NCBI RefSeq assembly: GCF_009904105.1
Contig: NZ_JAAABJ010000509.1
Location: 1 to 64,000 of the forward strand
DNA length: 64,000 bases
Direction of reading: 5' to 3'
Origin: Elizabethkingia argenteiflava
GTDB taxonomy: Bacteria > Bacteroidota > Bacteroidia > Flavobacteriales > Weeksellaceae
The number at the start of each line of letters is the position of its first letter. Positions within the stretch are counted from its first letter, which is position 1. The position numbers were made by a program, and so were the translations under genes. Below are positions 55,838-64,000 of the stretch, one piece after another. Under the pieces are notes generated by a model. The model was not told where the DNA came from. It searched no databases and worked only from the letters and a program-made list of their open reading frames with translations.

Positions 55838-58123
55838 ATGTTCCAGACCAGAAAATCACCTTTTATACTCCGCATTGCATTTCATAAGTATTTTGAAGTG
55901 CTTGAGAATATTCGGGATCACCATCCGGAACCTTATCGCCGTGACTATGTAAGGGTTCTTCTGGAGAAAGCAGATAGAATTCCAGAACTGAGAACCGGAT
56001 TTGAAGATCCGGAGATCATCTCTAAACATGAAGAACTCCTCCACTCCATCCTCAGCGATTTATTTCCAGAAGCCTTAACCTATTCCGAAATAAAAGCCGT
56101 TAGTATACCCTTTTTCAACATCACTTTTAATTATACTGAACGTTTTAAAAAATTACTCAAGGAAGCTGGTAAGAGTTTTGAAATTAAAATCCGGAATATC
56201 GACGATGATTATTTCTATATACTCAACTGTGTCGTTATTATCCATTCTTATTTTAAACGCGAAATTAAAGTCTCATCCCCTCTGTATTTTGATATTCCCG
56301 ATAAAAGAGGTTTCATCCGGCATTATCGACTTTCCATTAATGCCGATTTTACCGAAACCATCCCTACAGACAAAGCCTATCTATTGAACGAACAGGAAAT
56401 AGATTTACTCTTGGACAACTATGATAATATCGATTTATGGCGAGAAAAATTTCCATCCGATAGCTGGATTCTCAAAGGTTTTTTTGTGGTGAGCTTAACC
56501 GACGTGACCTCAGATTTTTCTCTTTCCGAACTGAAATCGAATCTTCTAAGCATAGATCCTGAAACCGGAACCTTAGATACAAGCCTTGAGCCTATCTTCA
56601 GTTCTTACTTCGAAATTCCAGATCTGAAAACAGGTTTTATGTTTTTTAATCAGGAACAACATAGGCTTGAAAAACTGGAGAATAACCGCGCTTTTTTCTC
56701 TAGCTCCGTTTTGGAATACCTCTATGAAAAAATGGATGCTAATACCATAGGTAAAGAAGCATACGAGGCCTTAGCCCATAGCAACAAACCTATTGTCATC
56801 TCCGATGTACATCAATATATCCGCCATATGGGCTACACCCACCTCACGGAATATTTTCTGAATAACCATGTGAAGAGCTTCGTGCTGATTCCCGTAGTAA
56901 AAGAGAAGAAGCTATTGGCCATTCTAGAGATGTCTTCTGGTATCAAAGGAGCTTTTAACAGTCTTAAAGTAAAGAAATTAGATTTTATCATCCCCTTTCT
57001 TCTCTTTACCATCAGCCGCTTTCACTATGAATGGCAAAATAAATTAGATGCTATTATTCAGCGGGAATACACGGCCCTGCACCCTAGTGTAGCATGGAAA
57101 TTTAGAGAAGAAGCACAAAAAGCTTTTTTTAGTAGTTTTCGCCATGAAGAATACAGCCCTAAAGAAGTAGCCTTCAAACAGGTCTATCCTCTGTTTGGGC
57201 AAAGCGATATTAAAGACTCTTCCTATATAAGGAATAAAGCCCAACAAGAAGATCTCCTGGAACAACTGCATAGGCTTCTCTCTATTGCTGAAAATATAAA
57301 AGAAAATAAAAACGAAGGAAAAAAAATAATATTTGCCCTCAGAATTCTTATCGAAGAAGTGGAAGCTGGCTTAAAAACAGATACCGAACAGCGGGTACTA
57401 CATTTTATTTCCAATGAAGCCCACCCCCATATAGAGCAGAACAGGCATCCCGAAATCAAAAATTATTTCCGTCTACTCGATCCTAACGGGCGGGGGATCT
57501 ATAAGCGGAGGAAAGACTTTGATGAGACGGTAAGCGCCATTAACCAAAATTTTGCCAATATTTTAGAAAAAAGAGAAGCTGAGGCCCAACGTATCTTTCC
57601 TCATTATTTTGAACTTTTAAAAACAGATGGAGTAGAACACAACATCTACATTGGCCAGTCTATTTGCCCTACGAAAAAATTTTCAAAAAAAAATCTAAAA
57701 CACCTTAGATATTGGCAATTGGAAACCATATGTGAAATAGAACGCTCCCATCAATCTCTAAAACACAGCTTACCCTACCCTCTCAATATTCATTCCCTGG
57801 TACTGGTTTTTAATATGCCCTTATCCATACGTTTTCGCATGCACGAAAAACGCTTCGATGTAGATGGCGTTTATAATTCTCGCTATGAAGTCATAAAAAA
57901 ACGCATCGATAAAGCCTATGTCAGCAATAGCACAGAAAGAATTACACAACCTGGAAAAATATGCATTGTATATTCTTCACAAGAGGATGAAAAAGAATAC
58001 TATACCTACTTACAAAAACTCCAAAGAAAAGGCTATGTCGCTTCGCTGATTGAAATTTTAGAGATCGAAGAACTCCCCGGCGTAAACGGATTAAAAGCTC
58101 TAAGAGCAAGCTTTATATACTAA
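55838..58123 (+). CDS. large GAF-domain-containing cytoplasmic protein
   Basis: 761 residues from the ATG at 55838; a TTG in frame 9 bp earlier lies in the promoter box and is rejected. There is no signal peptide or membrane helix. A GAF-like fold is suggested about 300-390 (H-V-K-S-F-V-L-I-P-V-V-K-E-K-K-L-L-A-I-L, then L-F-T-I-S-R). The rest is helical with no catalytic motif I recognise: no kinase, cyclase or GGDEF signature. Conserved hypothetical GAF proteins of this size occur in flavobacteria. It is convergent with the HD/Pycsar-effector-like gene, 9 bp between stops. A ligand-sensing role is a guess from the GAF fold only. Confidence 0.6.
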   Translation: MFQTRKSPFILRIAFHKYFEVLENIRDHHPEPYRRDYVRVLLEKADRIPELRTGFEDPEIISKHEELLHSILSDLFPEALTYSEIKAVSIPFFNITFNYTERFKKLLKEAGKSFEIKIRNIDDDYFYILNCVVIIHSYFKREIKVSSPLYFDIPDKRGFIRHYRLSINADFTETIPTDKAYLLNEQEIDLLLDNYDNIDLWREKFPSDSWILKGFFVVSLTDVTSDFSLSELKSNLLSIDPETGTLDTSLEPIFSSYFEIPDLKTGFMFFNQEQHRLEKLENNRAFFSSSVLEYLYEKMDANTIGKEAYEALAHSNKPIVISDVHQYIRHMGYTHLTEYFLNNHVKSFVLIPVVKEKKLLAILEMSSGIKGAFNSLKVKKLDFIIPFLLFTISRFHYEWQNKLDAIIQREYTALHPSVAWKFREEAQKAFFSSFRHEEYSPKEVAFKQVYPLFGQSDIKDSSYIRNKAQQEDLLEQLHRLLSIAENIKENKNEGKKIIFALRILIEEVEAGLKTDTEQRVLHFISNEAHPHIEQNRHPEIKNYFRLLDPNGRGIYKRRKDFDETVSAINQNFANILEKREAEAQRIFPHYFELLKTDGVEHNIYIGQSICPTKKFSKKNLKHLRYWQLETICEIERSHQSLKHSLPYPLNIHSLVLVFNMPLSIRFRMHEKRFDVDGVYNSRYEVIKKRIDKAYVSNSTERITQPGKICIVYSSQEDEKEYYTYLQKLQRKGYVASLIEILEIEELPGVNGLKALRASFIY

Positions 58124-58132
58124 GGATCTTAT

Positions 58133-59308
58133 CTAGATCGTCCAAAAAGCAATCACAAAGGCGATGACAGAAGTTATGATACCCAACATAAAAATTTTAT
58201 AGGTGATGCTCAACAAACGGTATTTGCGATTAAGTACGACACCCAGGTAATATAAATCGCGGATCATAGCATCATAAAGATAATCCCGATCTTGCATCAT
58301 CTCCTTTACCAAAAATTGATAATGCTCCAAAGGCATTTTATAGAAATTACCAAAGAATAATAAATTCACCTTGTGATCCTGTAGATCCTGTTGGGTAAAA
58401 TCTCCGCTGGTGACCTTAGGTTTGGTAGATAATATCGCAAATACAATTGTAATGACGCTAAAAAAAAGCAAAATAAAGGTAGGCCATACCAAATGTGCAT
58501 TTTTAGGGGCATCCAATTTGGGGAGTAAAGTAGATAAAGCTATCGAGATGATAATAGCGTTTACGGAAAGTAAAATATTGGCTTTACTATCTGCAATATC
58601 ACTAAGTCTCGTATGATTATTAAGCGTAATGCGAAACATAGTATCTATACTACGATCGGATTTTACGCCTTTTTTCTTGAATTCTTTAGAACCTAGGTTC
58701 TTTTTTTCCTTTTCTGTTTCCTCTTGCTGTATCACGCGCTCAATTTTATAAAGGTTTTTTTCTTTTAGGGGATTCCAGTTTTTCTTAGCATAATCGGTAT
58801 TAAACTGATGGCTTATAAAAAATTCCCTATTCTCCAATGCCCAATCTCTTTTACCCAAATCTTTGTTTTGGGTCATCTTCCATTCCTTTCTTAACCGCTC
58901 AGAATAAGTAAAGTAATCTTCACTGGCCAAATGACTACAATCCGCATCACAAATAATTTTCTCCAATATACCCTGTGGTGGCGTGCATAATTTTGTCACC
59001 ATAATCAGCGCTTTCACCCGGGCAATAAAATCATCCTCCATACCTTCAGCGCTTAAAAAAGCCTCAGCGATCTCACAACTTTTCTCCTCATGTCTATGGG
59101 TGTCTTCCAGATAGCCACTATCGTGAAACCAACACGCCGTTAATAATATTTCAGTCTCTCTCTCATTTACATTTTCCATCTTTGCGAGCATTCGTGCGTG
59201 GTTTACAACCTCATAGGTATGCTGATAATTATGGTAAAGAAATGCAGAAGATAACTTATCTTTGAACAAGTCCAGAATAAAAGAACCTGCTTTTTGGATT
59301 AAAGTCAT
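58133..59308 (-). CDS. HD-domain phosphohydrolase fused to a Pycsar-effector-like membrane domain
   Basis: 391 residues from the ATG at 59308 (a TTG 36 bp upstream lies in the neighbour's start region). The N-terminal HD domain keeps H26/H30, the H62-D63 pair in W-F-H-D-S-G-Y-L-E-D, and D121/D123. This pattern hydrolyses phosphate bonds of nucleotides or signals. A charged linker (about 175-215) leads to R-I-T-L-N-N-H-T-R-L-S-D-I-A-D-S-K-A-N-I, the entry motif of the DUF5706/Pycsar effector domain, then two or three membrane helices and a C-terminal helix. Known Pycsar effectors disrupt the membrane on binding cCMP or cUMP. No pyrimidine cyclase gene is seen nearby, so a stand-alone role is possible. 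Confidence 0.78.
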   Translation of the reverse strand: MTLIQKAGSFILDLFKDKLSSAFLYHNYQHTYEVVNHARMLAKMENVNERETEILLTACWFHDSGYLEDTHRHEEKSCEIAEAFLSAEGMEDDFIARVKALIMVTKLCTPPQGILEKIICDADCSHLASEDYFTYSERLRKEWKMTQNKDLGKRDWALENREFFISHQFNTDYAKKNWNPLKEKNLYKIERVIQQEETEKEKKNLGSKEFKKKGVKSDRSIDTMFRITLNNHTRLSDIADSKANILLSVNAIIISIALSTLLPKLDAPKNAHLVWPTFILLFFSVITIVFAILSTKPKVTSGDFTQQDLQDHKVNLLFFGNFYKMPLEHYQFLVKEMMQDRDYLYDAMIRDLYYLGVVLNRKYRLLSITYKIFMLGIITSVIAFVIAFWTI

Positions 59309-59321
59309 TTTGTTAGATTTG
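59293..59321 (+). promoter_or_regulatory. promoter of the phosphoesterase/kinase-like/barrel gene
   Basis: TTTG (59293-59296) and TAGATTTG (59314-59321) are 17 bp apart and point toward the ATG at 59334. The box overlaps the first codons and start of the divergent HD gene, so the two promoters probably interfere. Confidence 0.45.
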
Positions 59322-59333
59322 GTACGTAAAATT

Positions 59334-62300
59334 ATGCATTTCAAAGTTTATATTCCAAAAAATACACACCTCTATTTTTTAAGCCTTTTCATGATGTGCA
59401 TGGCCCTGCAGTCCTGTGCCTCCTATGGCATACAAAAAGGAAAAAATTTGTCCGAAACCTCTCCTATAGATTCCTCACATGTGCTCCACCAATTTTTTCT
59501 TATAGGTGGCACCGGCAATGCCGAGGAAGCTCGAAGTGAGCACAACCTAAACTTATTACAAAAGCGACTCAAGCATGCAGGTGACGCTTCCACCTTACTC
59601 TTCCTGGGAGATAATATCAACCCTCGAAGCCTTCCCTCTAAAAAGGAGATGACCTATGATGAGGCCAAAATGAAATTGGAAACCCCCTTAAAAATATCAA
59701 AAAATTTTAAGGGCAACACGATTTTCATTCCAGGAAATCATGACTGGAAATGGGGGATTAGCGGGCTACAGGCACAAGAAAAAGCCGTTAAAGACTATAC
59801 CCAGGATAAAAAATCCTTCCTCCCTCGGAAAGGCTGCCCTATTGAGCAGCTCAAAATGGGAAACGACCTGGGCCTGATCGCTATCGACAGTGAATGGTAT
59901 TTACAAAACTGGAATTTACACCCACACATCAATGCCGACTGCTCTGTTAAAAGCCGTGAAAATTTTTTCGAAACTTTAAAAGATATCCTCAATAAAAACC
60001 AACAAAAAACCCTTGTAGTGGCCCTGCATCATCCCCTGATCAGCAGAGGATCCCATGCGGGTTATTACGGATGGAAAAACCATCTATATCCCTTTGGCCA
60101 TAAATTTCCCCTTCCACTGATGGGTTCTTTCATCAATATTTTGCGTTCTGCCTCTGGCTTCAGTGCACAGGACCTGAATAACAAAGCTTATACCGCCTTT
60201 GTAAAGCGCATTAAGAGCATGGTACAAAATAACACCAACCTCATCTTTGTCTCGGGACACGAACATAGCCTCCAATATCTGGAAGAAAAAAACATCCGAC
60301 AGATTATCAGCGGCGCGGGTTCTAAAAAAGAAGCTGCCAAAGCAGCCGCTTCTAATGATTTTAGCTTTGGAGGCTATGGTTATGCCATTTTATCCCTCCA
60401 TCAAAATGGCGGAGCAGATGTGGCCTACTACAGTACAGAAGGTTCTACCGAAAAACTATTGACTAGGATTAAGGTATTGGACCCGTCTAGATCTTTACTT
60501 GGGGGAAATAAAACCGAAAATTTTCCAGATAGTATTAAGACTTCCGTATATCCTGCTGCTTTAACTAAAAAATCCAAAGTCTATACCTGGCTCTGGGGAA
60601 AACATTATAGAAAATATTACAGCCTGCCTATACAAGCAAAAACTGGCCGCTTAGACAGCCTTAAAGGAGGGCTTAGCCCTGTTCGTGCAGGCGGCGGCAA
60701 TCAGTCCAATTCCCTACGTTTAATCGCAGACAACCAACAGGAATATGCCATGCGGGGCATTAAGAAAAGCGCCATACGCTTTCTCAATGCTGTAGCTTTT
60801 AAAAATGAGACCTTCGGTAGTGAGTTAGAAGGTAGTTTTACCGAGAAATTTCTATTCGATTTTTATACCACGGCTCACCCCTATACTCCTTTTGGAATAG
60901 GTAATCTTTCAGAAAAAATCAATATTTATCACGCTAACCCGCTTCTATACTATATTCCAAAGCAAAAAAAACTAGAAAGCTTCAACAAAAACTATGGAGA
61001 CGAATTGTATATGATGGAAGAGCGCTTCTCGGGTAGCCCCGAAGATCTGAAACTTCTCGGAGGTGCCACCCAGACACTCAATACGGAGCAAATGATGAAA
61101 AACCTGCGAAAATCCGAAAAATATAGGGTAGACATCCAAAGCTACATCCGAGCACGCCTTTTCGATATGCTTTTAGGCGACTGGGACAGACACGCCGATC
61201 AGTGGCGGTGGGCAGAGTACAAAAGAGGCGATAGCATCTCGTACAAACCCATTCCTAAAGATCGTGACCAAGCCTTCAGTAAATACGATGGTATTCTACT
61301 GAAAATCATTATGCAAATGCCCCCACTACGCCATATGCAGAGCTTTAAAGAAAAGATACGAAATATTAAATGGTTTAACAGAGAACCCTATCCTCTGGAC
61401 TTGGCTTTACTAAAAACCGCTACCCAAGAAGACTGGCAAAAAGAAGCAAAATACATCCAGCAACAGCTCACCGACGAAGCCATAGAACACGCTTTTGATC
61501 ATCTGCCACCAGAAGTGCAAGACGCTACCTTAAAAGACATTCAACAAAAACTAAAAATAAGAAGAAATAAAATAAACCAATATGCCAAAGCCTATCACCG
61601 GTTTTTAGAAAAAACTGTGGTACTGGCCGGAACGGACAAGGAGGACAGATTTGTAATCCGAAAAGAAAAAAATAAAATACTCCTCTCCCAATACCGCATT
61701 AAAAAAGGAGGCGATCAGTTGATCTTTCAAAGGTTATACTCCCCAGATAAAACCAAAGAAATATGGGTATATGGACTAGATGGTGATGATGTGTTTGAAG
61801 TATCGGGAAAAGGAAATACTGGGATAAAAATAAGATTGATCGGCGGACCAGACCACGACACCTACCGTATAGAAGACGGAAAAAACATCAGCCTATATGA
61901 TTTTAAATCCCTGAATAATACCTATGCGATTAAAGGCTCGGTAAAGCGAAATATAAAAGACGATTACCAAGTCAATACCTACCACTATAAAAAGCCCCAA
62001 TACAATTTCTGGATGGCTTATCCACAAATGGATTACAATCCAGATGATGGAATTAAAACTGGTGCTTCTACCAGCTATACTCACAATGGCTTTCACCAGA
62101 ATCCGTTTACCTCGCAACAACGATTCAAAACTTATTATGCTTTTGCTACCCAGGGTATAGAACTGATGTACGAGGGGGTTTTTCCAGATGCAATCGGAGC
62201 CTGGGCCCTACATCTAAATACCCGATTTGCCACCCCCAATTTTTCACAAAATTACTTTGGCTTCGGTAACCATACCCCCAATCCAGAGAAAGAACTCGGT

Positions 62301-63047
62301 AAAAACTACAATCGGGTGAGGATACAACAACTCCAAATACAAACTTCGCTCTCTAAAAAAAGTTTCTCGGGCATAACCCAAGCATTGGAATTGAGTTATG
62401 AAGATTATAGGGTGCAGTATACCCCAAACCGATTTATTACCCAGTCTGCACTTATCCCTGCCAAAGTCTTTAACAGTCAGCGGTTTTGGGGAGCTCAATA
62501 TCGCCTGAGCTACGATCACAGCGATCATCCCGCTTTTCCCACTATGGGATTCGGTTTTGAGGCCTCCGCCGCATGGAAAATGAACCTAGAAGACCCACAT
62601 CGAAATTTTATGACTTATTCTGCACGTCTAAACCTTACCCATCGCATCGATGCTGCAGGGCGTTTCGTACTGGCCAGCAGAATACAGGTAAAATACATCA
62701 ACAATTCGCATTACGATTTTTTTCAGGGAGCCGACTTAGGAGGTAATGATAACCTCAGATCCTTCAGAAACAATAGGTTTATGGGCCGTTCTTCCATCTT
62801 TCAAAGCAGTGATCTTCGCTGGAATTTTGGTCGCCTAAAAAACAGCATCATGCCGGTGAATTTCGGGATGCTACTAGGTTATGATTATGGACGGATATGG
62901 CTGGATCACGAATATTCCAGAAGGTGGCACCAGTCTGTAGGCGGCGGTATCTGGCTCAGTATCTTAGAAGCCTTTTCCGCACGGGTTACCTATTTTCAAG
63001 GTAGCGATGGAGGCCGGCTTTCTGCAGGTTTAGGATTCAGATTTTAA
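59334..63047 (+). CDS. outer-membrane lipoprotein: metallophosphoesterase + kinase-like segment + Omp85-type barrel
   Basis: 1237 residues from the ATG at 59334. A lipoprotein signal ends in A-L-Q-S-C (Cys28). A calcineurin-like phosphoesterase spans about 50-400: G-D-N (D93), G-N-H-D (135-137), L-H-H-P (H232/233) and G-H-E-H (309-311). The first motif reads G-G-T-G-N at 58-62, with Gly59 where the metal-binding Asp normally stands. About 460-660 has kinase-like features: Y-A-M-R-G-I-K-K, then G-D-W-D-R-H-A-D-Q-W (615-624) and K-D-R-D-Q-A-F (642-648). Residues about 800-860 hold Asp/Gly-rich turns (G-L-D-G-D-D-V-F). The last 350 residues form a barrel with Omp85 features (D-L-G-G-N-D-N-L-R-S-F-R) ending L-G-F-R-F. 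Residues in mature numbering follow this start. Confidence 0.75.
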   Translation: MHFKVYIPKNTHLYFLSLFMMCMALQSCASYGIQKGKNLSETSPIDSSHVLHQFFLIGGTGNAEEARSEHNLNLLQKRLKHAGDASTLLFLGDNINPRSLPSKKEMTYDEAKMKLETPLKISKNFKGNTIFIPGNHDWKWGISGLQAQEKAVKDYTQDKKSFLPRKGCPIEQLKMGNDLGLIAIDSEWYLQNWNLHPHINADCSVKSRENFFETLKDILNKNQQKTLVVALHHPLISRGSHAGYYGWKNHLYPFGHKFPLPLMGSFINILRSASGFSAQDLNNKAYTAFVKRIKSMVQNNTNLIFVSGHEHSLQYLEEKNIRQIISGAGSKKEAAKAAASNDFSFGGYGYAILSLHQNGGADVAYYSTEGSTEKLLTRIKVLDPSRSLLGGNKTENFPDSIKTSVYPAALTKKSKVYTWLWGKHYRKYYSLPIQAKTGRLDSLKGGLSPVRAGGGNQSNSLRLIADNQQEYAMRGIKKSAIRFLNAVAFKNETFGSELEGSFTEKFLFDFYTTAHPYTPFGIGNLSEKINIYHANPLLYYIPKQKKLESFNKNYGDELYMMEERFSGSPEDLKLLGGATQTLNTEQMMKNLRKSEKYRVDIQSYIRARLFDMLLGDWDRHADQWRWAEYKRGDSISYKPIPKDRDQAFSKYDGILLKIIMQMPPLRHMQSFKEKIRNIKWFNREPYPLDLALLKTATQEDWQKEAKYIQQQLTDEAIEHAFDHLPPEVQDATLKDIQQKLKIRRNKINQYAKAYHRFLEKTVVLAGTDKEDRFVIRKEKNKILLSQYRIKKGGDQLIFQRLYSPDKTKEIWVYGLDGDDVFEVSGKGNTGIKIRLIGGPDHDTYRIEDGKNISLYDFKSLNNTYAIKGSVKRNIKDDYQVNTYHYKKPQYNFWMAYPQMDYNPDDGIKTGASTSYTHNGFHQNPFTSQQRFKTYYAFATQGIELMYEGVFPDAIGAWALHLNTRFATPNFSQNYFGFGNHTPNPEKELGKNYNRVRIQQLQIQTSLSKKSFSGITQALELSYEDYRVQYTPNRFITQSALIPAKVFNSQRFWGAQYRLSYDHSDHPAFPTMGFGFEASAAWKMNLEDPHRNFMTYSARLNLTHRIDAAGRFVLASRIQVKYINNSHYDFFQGADLGGNDNLRSFRNNRFMGRSSIFQSSDLRWNFGRLKNSIMPVNFGMLLGYDYGRIWLDHEYSRRWHQSVGGGIWLSILEAFSARVTYFQGSDGGRLSAGLGFRF

Positions 63048-63139
63048 AATTATTATTACAAACTTATTTTTTTTAATGATATTGTTATAATAGTATTTTA
63101 TTTTTCATTATATTAGCGTATACTATGTAATAAAAACCA
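63048..63139. other. short AT-rich spacer, nothing recognised
   Basis: AT-rich DNA between the barrel gene and the broken gene. No clear terminator or promoter box is visible. Confidence 0.4.
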
Positions 63140-64000
63140 ATTGCCAACATCTTCTTTTTTCGATACCCACCCCTCTTATTAACTTTTCTCTTGCCCGAAA
63201 TCTTCTTCGGACAACTAGCGCCTGGAATTAGTTTCGCAGACACCCGAGAGACCAATATCCTCCCCCTACACTACAGACGTGAAATACGGGCAGAGTTTAA
63301 GGCTAGGAATGCTGTAGGAGCTCCTGGAGAGGGCTTTTATTACGGCATGCTCACTCTCGCACCATGGATTGATAATTCGGGAGATAAAAATCACCAACTC
63401 AATTTTAACAATGGGGGTATTTTTTACAGAACAGGCTTTCATAAAGGCCCATGGGAAGCATGGAGATCTCTTGTTTTAACCAACACAAAGGGACAGGTGG
63501 GCATACAAACGACCACCCCTGCAGCTCCCTTAGATATACAGGGTAAAATTCGTTTTGATTATAAGGCTCCAGTCTATGGAGTTGCCATTTCTGCCAACCA
63601 TTCGAATACAGGAGGTTGGGCCAGAGGATATTACTTCTTCGATGAAAACACTTCTGCCTCTTTGGAGGGTTTGGATCAAAAAACGTATTGGAAAGGCTTT
63701 TTATAGGTACATATACCAACCCAATGGTTGGTGTTCTATACCGATACCAAATGGGATAACTTCTACGGAAACATGTCCATTGCCAATAAACTGGAAGCCA
63801 AAGAAATTAGGGTCACCTCCTCCCCTACAGCCGATTTTGTTTTTGAAAACAACTATTTACTCCCCGACTTAGAAAAAGTGGAGAAACATATCCTGGAGCG
63901 AAAGCAACTTCCGGAAATTGCTTCCGCCAAAGAAATGCAACAAAAGGGGGTGGACGTGGGCAGTTTCCAGATTAAGCTCCTTCAAAAAATTGAAGAACTT
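63140..64000 (+). pseudogene. broken tail-fibre/adhesin-like gene, runs off the window
   Basis: One frame is open from about 63134 to the window end except for an in-frame TAG at 63704-63706. Upstream of the first usable codon (TTG 63191) the frame encodes a signal-peptide-like hydrophobic stretch (L-L-L-T-F-L-L-P) without any ATG, so the start is also lost. The body resembles Bacteroidota tail-fibre or shufflon-like adhesins: G-Q-V-G-I-Q-T-T-T-P-A-A-P-L-D-I-Q-G, then, after the stop, the common C-terminal pattern Y-L-L-P-D-L-E-K-V-E-K-H-I and V-G-S-F-Q-I-K-L-L-Q-K-I-E-E-L. The continued similarity past the stop implies recent inactivation or a sequencing error. Confidence 0.65.

Noticed and set aside
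55838-59308. Complete Pycsar defence system
   Set aside because: An effector-like domain is present, but the GAF protein shows no nucleotide cyclase motif and no PycC-type gene is adjacent.

Overview
The window is AT-rich and carries the marks of a Bacteroidota genome, most likely class Flavobacteriia (Weeksellaceae-like; the genus cannot be read from the sequence). Evidence: promoter-like TAnnTTTG boxes just upstream of many genes, few Shine-Dalgarno sequences, lipidated TamA homologues (TamL) beside TamB, an ATP synthase cluster without atpD/atpC, an atpB with a secreted N-terminal extension, a short NuoG, and flavobacterial C-terminal barrel ends.

Layout. 1-715: the 3' end of an IS5-like transposase and AT-rich DNA. 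716-7678: pruA (proline catabolism) facing an Lrp/AsnC regulator, then metE behind a structured leader, a secreted thioredoxin-like protein and two small envelope proteins. 7721-15970 (minus): tamB-tamL-yihY envelope operon. 16186-22213 (minus): porin, DASS dicarboxylate/citrate-type transporter and sdhCAB, apparently one uptake-plus-oxidation operon. 22638-25085: a DUF3472-type lipoprotein and an alpha/beta hydrolase. 25404-32486: pyrH-frr, cmk, a YtxH/holin-like/small-protein trio, a SpoU methyltransferase, a second TamL-like lipoprotein and clpS. 32467-33825 (minus): a CorC/HlyC transporter-like protein. 34053-39476 (minus): atpB-E-F-H-A-G plus an AtpI-position membrane protein. 39581-41703: a zinc peptidase, a GNAT protein and a tiny membrane protein. 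41823-55684: a complete nuoA-N complex I operon with an outer-membrane-type gene inserted between nuoF and nuoG. 55838-63047: a GAF-domain protein, a membrane HD-domain/Pycsar-effector-like protein, and a very large outer-membrane lipoprotein joining a metallophosphoesterase, a kinase-like segment and an Omp85-type barrel. 63140-64000: a broken tail-fibre/adhesin-like gene running off the right edge.

How it works together. Most of the window is core respiratory metabolism: complex I and type-B succinate dehydrogenase feed the quinone pool, and the F-type ATP synthase uses the gradient. The porin and DASS carrier probably bring in dicarboxylates for the neighbouring succinate dehydrogenase, and PruA supplies glutamate to the same cycle. 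A second theme is outer-membrane biogenesis: TamB/TamL, a TamL paralogue and the C-terminal barrel of the phosphoesterase protein.

The least explained part is 55.8-63.0 kb. There a Pycsar-effector-like HD protein is transcribed divergently from the three-part phosphoesterase/kinase-like/barrel lipoprotein, with start codons only about 25 bp apart. No tRNA, rRNA or CRISPR array was seen.
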